Positions 9,209-18,503 of a stretch of DNA of 64,000 nucleotides are shown here, one piece after another. A program made the position numbers and the translations under genes. Each line of letters opens with the position of its first letter. The stretch's first letter is position 1. Source of the DNA: an uncultured Prevotellaceae bacterium (lineage in GTDB: Bacteria; Bacteroidota; Bacteroidia; Bacteroidales; Bacteroidaceae); assembly GCA_947165505.1 (NCBI GenBank), contig CAMVAT010000005.1:62001-126000 (forward strand), in the 5' to 3' direction. The notes beneath the pieces are model-generated. The model saw only the letters and a program-made list of their open reading frames with translations, was not told the origin of the DNA and did no database searches.

Positions 9209-11854
9209 ATGCTACGTCAACTATTCATCGCACTGATGACAGCGACTGCCATCAACGCCACGGCACAAGACCTGCAACTCAACGAACAAGAATATTTCGA
9301 ACGGCAGGGCGTCAACGTGCTCGTATTCAGCAACAGTTTCAACGGAGGATTCAACGACGAGAAAAACTCGGGCATCGAGATCATACACCACGGCGTGCGC
9401 ACCGTGCAGGGCGGCGCCGTCAGACTCAACAATACCCCCGAACAGTGGGACCTGGTGCCCACGATGACCTACCGCAAAGTAGATCGCGATAACCAACGCA
9501 TCGAAGTGGGCCTGCGCTACGATGACTACGACTTCGACAGCCGCGTCACGGTGACTGCCCACGGGCAGGCCGTGGAGATAGCCGTGTGGCTGGACAAGCC
9601 CGTGCCCGATGCCATCGCCGGCGAGGCAGGTCTGAACATCGAGTTCCTGCCCTCGCAATACTGGCTGAAGACATACACCGTGGACGGCCGACTGGGGCGG
9701 TTGCCACGCTATGCCACCAGCCAGACCGTGACACGGCCCAACAGCGAGAAGCCACGGCAGTTTAAGGGATTCAAGACCTACGACGACCGAGGCACCGACC
9801 GCTTTATCGACCCGTTGCCCATCGAGACGGGACACCGCTTCACCCTGGCCACCGACGATGCCGAGCGCATGGTGAGCATCAGCAGCGACGACGCCGAACT
9901 GCGTCTATACGACGGGCGCATGCTGGCCCAGAACGGGTGGTTCGTGCTGCGCAGCACGCTGCCCAAGGGCAAGACGGGCCGCGTGGTGACATGGACCGTG
10001 GAGCCACACGCCATACCAGGGTGGATACGCAAGCCCAACATCGGATTCTCGCAGATAGGATACACGCCGGGGCAGCCCAAGGTGGCCGTCATCGAACTCG
10101 ACAAGCGCGACACGCCCCACCCCACCGCCACGCTGATGCGCATCGGCGACGACGGAAAGGCCGAGGCGGCCTACAGCGGCGGCATCACCACCTGGGGGCC
10201 TTACTTCAAATACAACTACGTGAAGTTCGACTTCTCGCAGGTGAGCACGCCCGGCGTCTATTACATCCAGTACGGCGACACCCGCACCAACGACTTCCTC
10301 ATCGACGAGCATGTCTATGACAAGATCACCGACGCCACCACCGACGTGTGGGTGCCCATACACATGAACCACATGTACGTGACCGAGGGTTACCGCACCT
10401 GGCACGGCGAGCCCTTCAAGGAGGGCTACCTGCAGGCACCCGAGAGCGACCATTTCGACCTGCACTCGCAGGGACCCGACACCGACACCAAATACAAGCC
10501 GCTCGAACTGATACCAGGTCTGAACACAGGCGGGTTCTTCGACGCCGGCGACTTCGACATCGAGACGGGGTCGAACATCAACGTGGTGCAGAACTTCATC
10601 CGCGCCTGGGAGCTGTTCCACCCCGAGCGCGACGAGACATTCGTGAGCCAGCAGCAGCGATACGTGGAACTGCACCGGCCCGACGGCACACCCGACATCC
10701 TGCAATATATCGAGCACGGAACGCTCAACCTCGTGGCACAAGCCGAACAGATAGGACACATGGCACAGACACTCTCCAACTCAGTGCTCGACAACTACCA
10801 CCACTTAGGCGACGCCGCTAGCATCACCGACGGACTGCACTACGACCCCTCGCTCAAACCCTACGAGGTGTCGGCCGACGGCAAGAGCAGCGGCACACCC
10901 GACGACATGTGGGCCTTCACCAACCGCAACCCACAGCTCGACCTGCGCGCCGCAGCCATGTTTGCCGCCGCCAGCCGGGCACTGACGGGATATAACGACG
11001 ACCTGGCGCAGCGCGCCCTGGCACAGTCGAAGCGACTCATGCGAGAGGCCGACGAACTGATACGCCAGCGTGCCGCCAAGCGCGACGCACAGGCCGATGC
11101 CGACTTCAACTGGCTCGATGGCATCGAAGGCAACAGCCAGACAGCACAGAAGCCCGACAAGAAACGGCAAAAACTGATGGAGCGCAGCCGTAAAAACCGT
11201 GAGCAGCTGGGCGACATGGCCTCAAACCTGCAACTCTACGGCGCCACCGGCGAGCGGCAATATCTGGACCACTTTGACAAACAGATATGGGATGCACTGG
11301 AACTGAACGTGGCCCGCAACATGCAGACGGCTCTCGACGCCATCCCCTACATGGACGAGGCCTATCGCGAGCGGCTGCGCCCCTACGTAGAGAAATACAA
11401 CGAATACATTCACGACTTCGACCGGCAGAACCCCTACGGCGTGCCCATCGGACTGGGCAACTGGGCCGGCATCAACGGCGTGCTCAACTTCGGCATCGCT
11501 GTCAACTACGCACACCTCTACTACCCCGACATCGTAAAAAAAGATGAGATATACCGCACCGCCAACTGGCTCTACGGCTGCCACCCCTACCACAACTATA
11601 GTTTCGTGGCGGTGGTGGGAGCGGCACGACCCAAACAGGTGTTCTACGGCAACAACCGCGCCGACTTCTCGTTCATACCCGGCAACGTGGCTCCGGGACT
11701 GCTCTTCCGTAAGCCCGACCACTTCGAGAACTACGACGACTGGCCCTTCCTATGGGGACAGAACGAGGGCACCATCGCAGGCAACACACAGTATATCATC
11801 TTCGGTTCGGCACTGAAAAAAGAGGTGAGAGGTTCGCTTAGAGGTAAGAGGTAA
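9209..11854 (+). CDS. Secreted glycoside hydrolase family 9 (endoglucanase-type)
   Basis: An 881-aa secreted enzyme that probably cleaves beta-1,4-glucan or mixed-linkage glucan. Signal peptide 1-20 (ending INATAQ). Residues about 21-270 form a beta-rich domain I do not recognise. Residues about 275-370 match the Ig-like CelD_N module found before GH9 domains (GFSQIGYTPGQPKVAVIELD). The GH9 catalytic domain runs from about 380 to 870, with the catalytic-base motif DAGD at 445-448 and the catalytic-acid Glu at 853 (WGQNEGTI). The last 10 or so residues (EVRGSLRGKR) are translated from a GAGGTGAGAGG/GAGGTAAGAGG repeat that also supplies the stop codon, so the ancestral C-terminus probably ended near FGSALKK. 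A beta-propeller gene pair follows on the same strand. Confidence 0.92.
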   Translation: MLRQLFIALMTATAINATAQDLQLNEQEYFERQGVNVLVFSNSFNGGFNDEKNSGIEIIHHGVRTVQGGAVRLNNTPEQWDLVPTMTYRKVDRDNQRIEVGLRYDDYDFDSRVTVTAHGQAVEIAVWLDKPVPDAIAGEAGLNIEFLPSQYWLKTYTVDGRLGRLPRYATSQTVTRPNSEKPRQFKGFKTYDDRGTDRFIDPLPIETGHRFTLATDDAERMVSISSDDAELRLYDGRMLAQNGWFVLRSTLPKGKTGRVVTWTVEPHAIPGWIRKPNIGFSQIGYTPGQPKVAVIELDKRDTPHPTATLMRIGDDGKAEAAYSGGITTWGPYFKYNYVKFDFSQVSTPGVYYIQYGDTRTNDFLIDEHVYDKITDATTDVWVPIHMNHMYVTEGYRTWHGEPFKEGYLQAPESDHFDLHSQGPDTDTKYKPLELIPGLNTGGFFDAGDFDIETGSNINVVQNFIRAWELFHPERDETFVSQQQRYVELHRPDGTPDILQYIEHGTLNLVAQAEQIGHMAQTLSNSVLDNYHHLGDAASITDGLHYDPSLKPYEVSADGKSSGTPDDMWAFTNRNPQLDLRAAAMFAAASRALTGYNDDLAQRALAQSKRLMREADELIRQRAAKRDAQADADFNWLDGIEGNSQTAQKPDKKRQKLMERSRKNREQLGDMASNLQLYGATGERQYLDHFDKQIWDALELNVARNMQTALDAIPYMDEAYRERLRPYVEKYNEYIHDFDRQNPYGVPIGLGNWAGINGVLNFGIAVNYAHLYYPDIVKKDEIYRTANWLYGCHPYHNYSFVAVVGAARPKQVFYGNNRADFSFIPGNVAPGLLFRKPDHFENYDDWPFLWGQNEGTIAGNTQYIIFGSALKKEVRGSLRGKR

Positions 11855-11931
11855 GAGGTAAGAGGTTCGCTTAGAGGTAAGAGGTGAGAGGTGAGAGGTA
11901 AGAGATATGCCAGGAGCTTAGTTCTAAGCAA

Positions 11932-12008
11932 GTAGGGACAGGGCGTGCCCTGTCCGCAAGCAGGATGAGCGCCATTCGAATGGCGGACAGGGCACGCCCT
12001 GTCCCTAC
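11932..12008. repeat. Large palindrome, GGACAGGGC/GCCCTGTCC family
   Basis: Arms 11932-11957 and 11983-12008 are perfect reverse complements (26 bp). Each arm is itself near-palindromic around GGACAGGGCGTGCCCTGTCC. A further palindrome, GCCATTCGAATGGC, lies in the loop. Other copies occur at 13721-13793 (two arms), 40522-40597 (one arm plus tandem units) and 63439-63467 (one arm). Confidence 0.9.
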
Positions 12009-12159
12009 TTTCAAATACGATAACAACACACATTTTATAGGTGAGAGGTAATTTGTCGCAATCGCCGTGCTATCTACCCCCTCCCCTCGGGGAGGGCCGG
12101 GGAGGGGGCTGCCTATAAGAACACTAAACACTAAACCCTAAACCCTAAACCTTATTATA

Positions 12160-12191
12160 TTTGCAGAAGTGAATTTTATTTCTTACCTTTG
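12160..12191 (+). promoter_or_regulatory. Promoter of the first beta-propeller gene
   Basis: TTTG at 12160-12163 and TACCTTTG at 12184-12191 with a 20-bp spacer fit the Bacteroidetes -33/-7 consensus. The start codon is 45 bp downstream. Confidence 0.75.
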
Positions 12192-12236
12192 TCGCCGTAA
12201 TCATCATCTTTACAGCGACTAAGACATTTTGACCCT

Positions 12237-13724
12237 ATGAGAAAGCATCTGTCAACACTTCTACTGTGCATGACGGCTGTGCTGACGGCGTCGGCGCAGG
12301 GCGTGGTGCACTCGCGCCCGGGCGACAGCACATCGTCGGCCGACGGTGCCGTGACCATCACCTCGGTGACCAAAAAACAACACTTCGACTGGCACGACAC
12401 AGCCACACTCGACACAGACATCAACTCGCCCAAGTCGGTGAACATACACCCCGACGGGCGGAAATTCTACGTCAACTCGCTCGAGGGCGGCGCCACCGTG
12501 GTATATGAGATGGGCACGTGGCGCAAGTTGAAGACCATCCACCACCAGTTCGACAGCCGCCACCAAGCCCTGTGGGCCACACCCAGCGGTCTGTTTCCCT
12601 TCACCCACTACTCGGCCGAGAGCCGCGACCTGAACCAGTTTATGGGCAAGCCCGTGGAGGGCACCTTCTCGCATGGCGGCCGCTATTTCTGGGTGCCCTA
12701 CTACCGACGGTCGTACGACATCAATGCGCAAGACCCGTCGGCCCTGGCCGTGATCGACACCGAGCGCGACACCATCGTCAGACTGATGGAGACCGGTCCG
12801 CTGCCCAAGATGATCGCCTGCTCGCACGACGGGCGCCACATTGCCGTGTCGCACTGGGGCGACAACACCGTGGGCATCATCAGCACCGACGGCGACGACC
12901 CGAAGAAATGGACCTACGAGAAACTGCATATCATCGACTACCAGTTGAAGTTGAACTACAGCCTGACAGCCGAGGTGAACCGCGACGTGAACAGCGGCTA
13001 CACGCTGCGCGGCACCGTGTTCACCCCAGACGACCACTACCTGCTCGTGGGGTGCATGGGCGGAGGCGGCGGCATCGCCGTCATCGACATGCGCCAGGGA
13101 CAGTACCTGGGTCGCGTGCTGGGCATGCGCAGCAACATACGCCACCTGATTATCAAAGATGGGTGGCTCTATCTGAGCAGCAACGCAGCCGGCGTGATAC
13201 AGCGCATGCGGCTCGACACCTTCCTTGAGGCTGTAGGGCGTATGGCCAACCACACGGCCACGGCGCGTGGCTGGGAGGAGTGTGCCGTGATGGGCGGGGC
13301 GCGCACCATCGAAGCCTCGCCGTCGGGCCGTTTCCTCTTCGCCGCCTGCAACACAGGCAGCCGCCTCTGCGCCGTCGATACACGGCAGATGAAGATGGTG
13401 GCCTCTATTGCCTGCGACAGTTACCCGGTGGGCCTCGACATCTCTGACGACGGACAGTACGTCATCGTCACCTCGCAGGGGCGCAAGCATGCCGGCGGCA
13501 ATGCCGTCAACATCTATCAGGTGCGGTATGCCGAGCCCGAGCAGTTGCCCGCCTCGGAGCGTGAGGCAGCGACAGCCGTGGTGGAGCCCGATGACAGCAT
13601 CCATGCCCACGACGAGGCACCCGTAGATGCCGCCACCGACGACGAGGGCATCCCCCCGCTGCTGCTCTTTGGCGGCATCGGCCTCATAGTGCTCGTGGCA
13701 GGGGTATGGTGGTGGAGGAAGTAG
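12237..13724 (+). CDS. Secreted beta-propeller protein with C-terminal membrane anchor
   Basis: A 495-aa protein with a signal peptide (residues 1-20, ending TASAQ) and a YVTN/cytochrome-D1-like beta-propeller of repeated blades (for example SPKSVNIHPDGRKFYVNS, ACSHDGRHIAVSHWGDNT, GTVFTPDDHYLLVGCMG, LDISDDGQYVIVTSQG). An acidic linker (about 425-468) leads to a hydrophobic segment, PPLLLFGGIGLIVLVAGV, and a basic WWWRK end. That layout resembles a C-terminal membrane anchor or a sortase-like sorting tail. The next gene is a paralog lacking linker and anchor. Substrate unknown; such propellers often bind glycans or proteins. The stop codon TAG at 13722-13724 lies inside a dispersed palindromic repeat, so the repeat may have reshaped the C-terminus. 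Confidence 0.82.
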   Translation: MRKHLSTLLLCMTAVLTASAQGVVHSRPGDSTSSADGAVTITSVTKKQHFDWHDTATLDTDINSPKSVNIHPDGRKFYVNSLEGGATVVYEMGTWRKLKTIHHQFDSRHQALWATPSGLFPFTHYSAESRDLNQFMGKPVEGTFSHGGRYFWVPYYRRSYDINAQDPSALAVIDTERDTIVRLMETGPLPKMIACSHDGRHIAVSHWGDNTVGIISTDGDDPKKWTYEKLHIIDYQLKLNYSLTAEVNRDVNSGYTLRGTVFTPDDHYLLVGCMGGGGGIAVIDMRQGQYLGRVLGMRSNIRHLIIKDGWLYLSSNAAGVIQRMRLDTFLEAVGRMANHTATARGWEECAVMGGARTIEASPSGRFLFAACNTGSRLCAVDTRQMKMVASIACDSYPVGLDISDDGQYVIVTSQGRKHAGGNAVNIYQVRYAEPEQLPASEREAATAVVEPDDSIHAHDEAPVDAATDDEGIPPLLLFGGIGLIVLVAGVWWWRK

Positions 13725-13793
13725 GGACAGGGCGTGCCCTGTCCACCCCACTTGACACTGCTTGCTTGCGGACAGGGCACGCCCTGTCCCTAC
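13721..13793. repeat. Palindromic repeat overlapping the propeller stop codon
   Basis: Left arm from 13721 and right arm ending 13793 belong to the GGACAGGGCGTGCCCTGTCC family and face each other across a 23-25 bp loop. The first bases, GTAGGG, provide the TAG stop of the upstream gene. It may also serve as a terminator. Confidence 0.85.
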
Positions 13794-13833
13794 TTACGAA
13801 ACAACATAAGTAAAAGTAAACGATCAAAAACTC

Positions 13834-15126
13834 ATGAAATTATTCTTCACCATCGTGGCACTGGCGCTGCTCGGCGGCGGCGTCGAAGCCCAGACACCCG
13901 GCATCGTGCATCCCCGTATAGGGCAGACCACCACCAATGCCGACTCGACACTGACAATCAAACTGATTACCCGCTTTCAAAAGTTCAACGACAACGAGGT
14001 GACCACACTCGACCGCGACATCAACTCGCCCAAGTCGGCCAACATACACCCCAGCGGCAAGAAATTCTACATCAACTCGCTCGAAGGATGCAAGACCGTG
14101 GCCTACGACATGCAGACACTGCGCAAGTTGGCCGTCATCGAGCACCACTTCACCGAGGCCGACTCAGCCCTCTTCAGTACGCCGAGCGGACTTTTCCCCT
14201 TCCGTCACTACACCGAGCGGCTGAACACCTTCGACGGCAAACCCGTAGAGGGCACCTTCTCGCACGGCGGCCGCTACTTCTGGGTGCCCTTCTACCGCCG
14301 TACGTTCGACCTGAATGCGCAGGAGCCGTCGGCCATGGCCATCATCGACACCGAGAAAGACAGCACCGTGCTGGTGATGGAGACGGGGCCGCTGCCCAAG
14401 ATGGTGTGCAAGAGCCACGACGACCGCTACATGGTGGTGTCGCACTGGGGCGACAACACCGTGGGACTGATCGATATACAGAGCGACAACCCGCGTGAGT
14501 GGAAATACCTGAAATATTTCACCATCGACAAGAAACTGGACCTGAACTTCAGTCTGACCGTGCCCGTGGATCGCGACAACGGCGACGGCTGGCTGCTGCG
14601 CGGCACCGTGTTCACCCCCGACGACCACTACCTGCTCGTGGGGTGCATGGGCAACGCCGGCGGCATCGCCGTCATCGACATGCACGAGCAGCGCTACCTG
14701 GGCCGCATGCAGGGCATGCGCGCCAATGTGCGCCACCTGATCATCCGCGACGGCTGGCTCTATCTGAGCATCAACCGCACGGGCCATGTGCAGCGCATCC
14801 GCCTCGACCGCTTCCTCGATGCGGCAGTGAAGATGAAAAACCACTTAGGCACCGTGAGCGGCTGGGAGGAGTGTCAGGTGGGCAAAGGCGCCCGCACCAT
14901 CGAAGCCACCTCCGACGGCCGTTATATCTTCGCCGCTTGCAACAACGACAGCAAGTTGTGTGTGGTAGATACGCGCACCATGAAGATGGTGGCCAGCGTG
15001 GATGTGGATTCCTACCCTGTGGGCCTCGACATCTCATCAGACGGCAGCCGAGTCATCACCACGTCGCAGGGACGCAACAACCGCGGCGGCAATGCCGTGG
15101 ATGTGTTTGAGGTGGTGAGGAAATAA
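13834..15126 (+). CDS. Secreted beta-propeller protein, paralog of the preceding gene
   Basis: A 430-aa protein with a signal peptide (about 1-20, ending GGGVEAQ). Its propeller aligns along its whole length with the preceding gene: shared stretches include INSPKSANIHPSGKKFYINSLEG, PVEGTFSHGGRYFWVPFYRR, HWGDNTVG and GTVFTPDDHYLLVGCMGN. It ends directly after the last blade (NAVDVFEVVRK) and lacks the acidic linker and membrane tail of its neighbour. It is therefore probably soluble in the periplasm or released, while the first copy is anchored. The pair arose by tandem duplication and is separated by a palindromic repeat. No own promoter box was found, so cotranscription is possible. The stop is followed at once by GAGGTGAGAGG repeats. 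Confidence 0.8.
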   Translation: MKLFFTIVALALLGGGVEAQTPGIVHPRIGQTTTNADSTLTIKLITRFQKFNDNEVTTLDRDINSPKSANIHPSGKKFYINSLEGCKTVAYDMQTLRKLAVIEHHFTEADSALFSTPSGLFPFRHYTERLNTFDGKPVEGTFSHGGRYFWVPFYRRTFDLNAQEPSAMAIIDTEKDSTVLVMETGPLPKMVCKSHDDRYMVVSHWGDNTVGLIDIQSDNPREWKYLKYFTIDKKLDLNFSLTVPVDRDNGDGWLLRGTVFTPDDHYLLVGCMGNAGGIAVIDMHEQRYLGRMQGMRANVRHLIIRDGWLYLSINRTGHVQRIRLDRFLDAAVKMKNHLGTVSGWEECQVGKGARTIEATSDGRYIFAACNNDSKLCVVDTRTMKMVASVDVDSYPVGLDISSDGSRVITTSQGRNNRGGNAVDVFEVVRK

Positions 15127-15358
15127 GAGGTGAGAGGTAAGAGAATACTTCGACTTTTGTGGAAGTTAAAGAAGTGAAAGGAAGTGACCGGCCTTCGGCC
15201 TGTGGAGTTAAAGGACAAATGCATGCCATCTGAAGGGGCCATTGTCCTTTAACTTCCTAAGCAGTCTTAGACTGCAATAACTTCTTTAACTTCTTTAACT
15301 TCTTTAACTTCTTTAACTTCTTTAACTTCTTTAACTTCTCTATTTGGGGTAAGATAGA
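15124..15358. repeat. Tandem repeats and GTTAAAGGACAA hairpin
   Basis: GAGGTGAGAGGTAAGAG abuts the propeller stop codon. AGTTAAAGGACAA (15206-15218) and TTGTCCTTTAACT (15242-15254) form a 13-bp stem, followed by AAGCAGTCTTAGACTGC. About six tandem ACTTCTTTA units (15280-15337) then run towards the end of the GH127 gene. The hairpin and its right flank recur at 29839-29925. It may terminate both convergent genes. Confidence 0.8.
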
Positions 15359-17677
15359 CTATTTCATCATTCTAATCTCTGAGATGCGCGGCGTCTCCTG
15401 TCCGGGGGCGGGTGTGAGAGTGAGCGTCATCACGTCGGAAGACACTGACGGCAAGGCCACCTCGATCTGCCCGTCACGGTTCAGGTTGAATGCGCCCAAT
15501 ACCGTGCCGTTGACAGCCACAGAAATCTGCTGGCGATCCCAGGCGAAGCCTTTCAGCACCACTTTTTTGGCATCGGCCGTTTTCAGCTGATATGAGAAGC
15601 TGCCCCGTGCGCGGCGCCAGTGCACGCCGCCGTCGCTGCCGTTCCAACTGGCGTCGGAGGCCATGAAGTGGTCGCTCTCCGACTGCTGTTCGCCGCAGAA
15701 AATCTTATCCACCGTCATTGCTTCCAATTCGGCGTGCGCCTTCTCGGCAGCGGCTATCTCCTGCTGTTTGGTGCTCCATTCGCTGGCGGTATAGAGCGGG
15801 AAATAAATCTGGTAGCGGCACTCGTAGAGCTGGTAGAAAGGCACCAGCTGCATCCCCTCGAAGTTAGGCAGGGTCAGTCCGCTGAGCGCAAAGGTCATGG
15901 GTTTGCCCTCCACGGCTTTCAGGTGGCTGAGCACGCTATTGGCATCGCCGATGATAGCCGGCATCTGCGACAGCGGTATCTGCGGTCCGGCAGCGATATG
16001 TCCGCCGCGGCTGTCGTCGGCATACATACCGTCTTGCCGGTCAGTGCCCGTCTTGGCAGCCAGTACGATAGGTCCGTAGAGGAACGAGTATTGCGGTTTG
16101 CCGTCGGGCGTCGTCTCAGCCGTCAGGTGCATGGGCAGCTCAGCGTGTATGCGGTCGCCGTCGCGCCACTGGCGGTTGATGATGAGGTATCCGCCGTCGG
16201 CCTTGGCGTCAGCCGCCTGTCCGTTCACCGTCACGGTCATGCCGTCGCACCACCGGGGTTGGCGTATCTTTACGGCCATGCGCTTCGCTTTTTTCAGGTT
16301 GAGCGTGATGTCGGTCGAGGGCGTCTGCGGGAATTGGTTTTCCTGCGTCACCGTGATGTCGCCCCATTGCAGGGTGGAAGGAATGAAGAGATTGACGATG
16401 AGGTCGTCGCCCTGGTGCGCATAGATCATCTCGCCATAGCGGGCGGGGTTTTCCAAACCCGTACCCACGCAGCACCACATCGACGTCTGCGGTTGCGAAT
16501 AGACGCGGTAGTGGCCCGAGCGCATGGGCGTGAAATAGACGAATCCACCCTGCACGGGATTGAAGATAGAGAGGATATGGTTGTAGAGCGCCCGCTCGTA
16601 ATAGTCCATGTAGTTTTTGTCGCCGCTGGTCTGGTAGAACATCGACGTGAGCCGCAGCATGTTATAGGTGTTGCAGCTCTCCGGTCCCTGTTCGCTCTCG
16701 AGCAGTTCGGTGAAATTGTCGGTGGGGTTGAAATGTTCGCGCATGGAGTTGCCGCCGATGCTCACACTGCGCTGTCGCACCACCACGTCCCAGAAGAACC
16801 GTGCGGCGCGGTCGTAGTCGGCCAGTCCCTCGACATCGGCGATGCGTTTGAATCCGATGATTTTCGGAATCTGCGTATTGGCGTGCATACCGGTGAGGAT
16901 GTCGCGCCCCTCGACCATGGGTTTCAGCATACGCTGGTCGCAGAACTGGTGAGCCAGTCGCAGGTATTTCTTGTCGCCGGTGATGGCATATACGTCGGCG
17001 AAAGTCTCGTTGAGTCCGCCGTGCTCGCTACGCAGCATCTCCTGTATCTGCTCGTCGCTGAGGGCGCTCACCTCCTGTATCATCCAGTCGGCCAGCCGGA
17101 CGAGCATCTGCCGTGCATCCTCGCGTTGGCACATCAGCCAGGCGTCGCGCAGTCCGGCATAGATTTTATGGATATTGTAGAGGGGCACCCACCGGTCGTT
17201 GAGTCCGAACGACGCTGCGCGTATATCACCCCGTGCTATCTCTCCCCAGATGGTCTTCGGGTCGGGCACGCCGCCCAGATAGCCGTTGCCCGAGGCGTCC
17301 TGACAGCGTTTCAGTTCGCTGAGGTAGTAGTCCATGCGCCGCAGTATCTCCTCGTTGCCCGTGGCGGCATACATATAAGCCAGTGCCGAGAGATAGTGTC
17401 CGCCCACGTGTCCGTCGAGTCCGGTATTCTCCCAGTTGGTGTAGTTATCGGCCTTGGGTGTGAGTCCGGCCCCTTTGAGGTAAGGTGCCAGCAACCGGTC
17501 GGGGTCGAGGGCGAGCAGGTAGTGGATGTCTGCCTGTTGGTTTTTGAGGAACTGGCTGTGGCCCAATCTGACGTTGCTCACGTGGAACGTCTCCACCACA
17601 GGAGTAGTCTGCGCGTAGGCAGTGACCGTGGTCATGGCGATGAAGGCCGCTGCGGCCCAATGTCTGAGTTGTTTCAT
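15359..17677 (-). CDS. GH127/GH146-type beta-L-arabinofuranosidase (DUF1680)
   Basis: A 772-aa secreted glycosidase. Signal peptide 1-22 (ending VTAYAQ). The catalytic (alpha/alpha)6 domain (about 30-430) carries the metal-binding Glu-Cys3 constellation known from this clan: E333 and C335 (GPESCNTYN), C402 and C403 (SMWCCVGTG). A beta-sandwich follows (about 440-560) and then a C-terminal domain resembling DUF4986 plus a carbohydrate-binding-like module (about 610-770). These enzymes release beta-L-arabinofuranose from plant arabinans or arabinogalactan side chains, which fits the pectin locus at 25-35 kb although the two are separated by other genes. A likely own promoter lies at 17704-17711. 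The exact family (127 or 146) cannot be decided by eye. Confidence 0.9.
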   Translation of the reverse strand: MKQLRHWAAAAFIAMTTVTAYAQTTPVVETFHVSNVRLGHSQFLKNQQADIHYLLALDPDRLLAPYLKGAGLTPKADNYTNWENTGLDGHVGGHYLSALAYMYAATGNEEILRRMDYYLSELKRCQDASGNGYLGGVPDPKTIWGEIARGDIRAASFGLNDRWVPLYNIHKIYAGLRDAWLMCQREDARQMLVRLADWMIQEVSALSDEQIQEMLRSEHGGLNETFADVYAITGDKKYLRLAHQFCDQRMLKPMVEGRDILTGMHANTQIPKIIGFKRIADVEGLADYDRAARFFWDVVVRQRSVSIGGNSMREHFNPTDNFTELLESEQGPESCNTYNMLRLTSMFYQTSGDKNYMDYYERALYNHILSIFNPVQGGFVYFTPMRSGHYRVYSQPQTSMWCCVGTGLENPARYGEMIYAHQGDDLIVNLFIPSTLQWGDITVTQENQFPQTPSTDITLNLKKAKRMAVKIRQPRWCDGMTVTVNGQAADAKADGGYLIINRQWRDGDRIHAELPMHLTAETTPDGKPQYSFLYGPIVLAAKTGTDRQDGMYADDSRGGHIAAGPQIPLSQMPAIIGDANSVLSHLKAVEGKPMTFALSGLTLPNFEGMQLVPFYQLYECRYQIYFPLYTASEWSTKQQEIAAAEKAHAELEAMTVDKIFCGEQQSESDHFMASDASWNGSDGGVHWRRARGSFSYQLKTADAKKVVLKGFAWDRQQISVAVNGTVLGAFNLNRDGQIEVALPSVSSDVMTLTLTPAPGQETPRISEIRMMK

Positions 17678-17997
17678 AGGGATGTAGTTATGTTCTTTGC
17701 GTGCAAATGTACGAAAAAAAGCTGAAACGGCTGTTGTTTGTTAACAAAAACGCAAGTATCTGCAACAAATGGGTGAGAGGGGGTACTTGGGATAACACCT
17801 ACTTAACAACAAGCTGCAGAACAGCCAAGATGACAAAACCCTCCCGTTCGGTCGGAACCAACGGTCGGCGGCCGAAGGGAAAGCCAATTGCAATCCGACC
17901 GCATGGAGTATAAGCATTTGCAATGCGAAATAACTTTGGCGGATTGCAAATCCGCCTGTTCTATGCGGGAGGATTGCAAATCCTTCTGTTCCATAGG
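17678..17997. other. Spacer with GH127 promoter and direct-repeat copy 1
   Basis: 17704-17711 reads TACATTTG on the minus strand, a -7 match for GH127. 17843-17953 holds the first copy of a direct repeat: CCGTTCGGTC-type sequence at 17843-17866, and ATAACTTTGGCGGATTGCAA plus a few flanking bases at 17928-17953. The core GGATTGCAAATCC recurs once more at about 17971-17983. The matching copy lies at 19931-19981. No gene is seen. Confidence 0.7.
17704..17711 (-). promoter_or_regulatory. Candidate -7 box for GH127
   Basis: TACATTTG on the minus strand, 27 bp before the start codon. No clear -33 element. Confidence 0.45.
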
Positions 17998-18503
17998 TTA
18001 TTCTTGGTTTATGATTTCCCAATGTCCGCCTTTGTCTGGACCGACGCGGCGGATGATGCCTTGTTGTTGGAGATGACGAAGATGCTCCTGCACATTTCGA
18101 GGAGCGATGCCCACTTCTTCTGAAATAGACTGTGCCGAGGCATAGGGACTTTTCCACACAATCTTTACAATACGCCCACGCATCGTAGATAATTTTTCTA
18201 CGATGTTTTCTGCGATGCTTTCTGAGAAGTTAACATCTTTTTTCTCCGTATTTTTTTGTGAACTATCAGTGACTTTATCGGTGTTTTTAGAGTTATCAAT
18301 ATTATTGTCTGCAGCTACATTTGACCTAAACATAAGCATAATATCACGGGCATGCACAGTGTATTCTGGTTCGGGAATACCGTAATTCTTACAAAGGGTG
18401 CATATTTTTTCGATGCCACGACCCCAACTCTCAATGAAGCTGAAGCAATTCCCAATGGCCGGTTTTGCCTGATCCGACCTATTGTCCTTGGCAGACTGTT
18501 TAC
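17998..18503 (-). pseudogene. Truncated AlbA_2-type ATP-binding transcriptional regulator
   Basis: The frame encodes the C-terminal part of the family with an N-terminal AlbA_2/Schlafen-like domain and HATPase-like region: CFSFIESWGRGIEKICTLC, then KNYGIPEPEYTV, an Asn/Lys-rich linker, and a winged helix (SAQSISEEVGIAPRNVQEHLRHL, IIRRVGPDKGGHWEI). Complete members are about 400-550 aa; the N-terminal two thirds are absent here. The open frame extends upstream to 18558, but only by reading through the end of the DUF4143 gene in another frame. It is probably a decayed remnant fused against its neighbour by deletion. Both sit between the direct repeats at 17843-17953 and 19931-19981. Confidence 0.75.

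Larger units (their letters stand above)
11826..12236. other. Spacer built of four repeat types
   Basis: No gene. Contents in order: GAGGTAAGAGG/GAGGTGAGAGG tandem units (11826-11905); the large palindrome 11932-12008; a C-rich/G-rich palindrome (about 12076-12110); CACTAAA/CCCTAAA units (about 12120-12151); and the promoter of the next gene (12160-12191). Confidence 0.75.

Noticed and set aside
15620..17725. 701-codon plus-strand frame opposite the GH127 gene
   Set aside because: The minus-strand protein has a signal peptide and the full Glu-Cys3 site, while the antisense translation shows no known motif.
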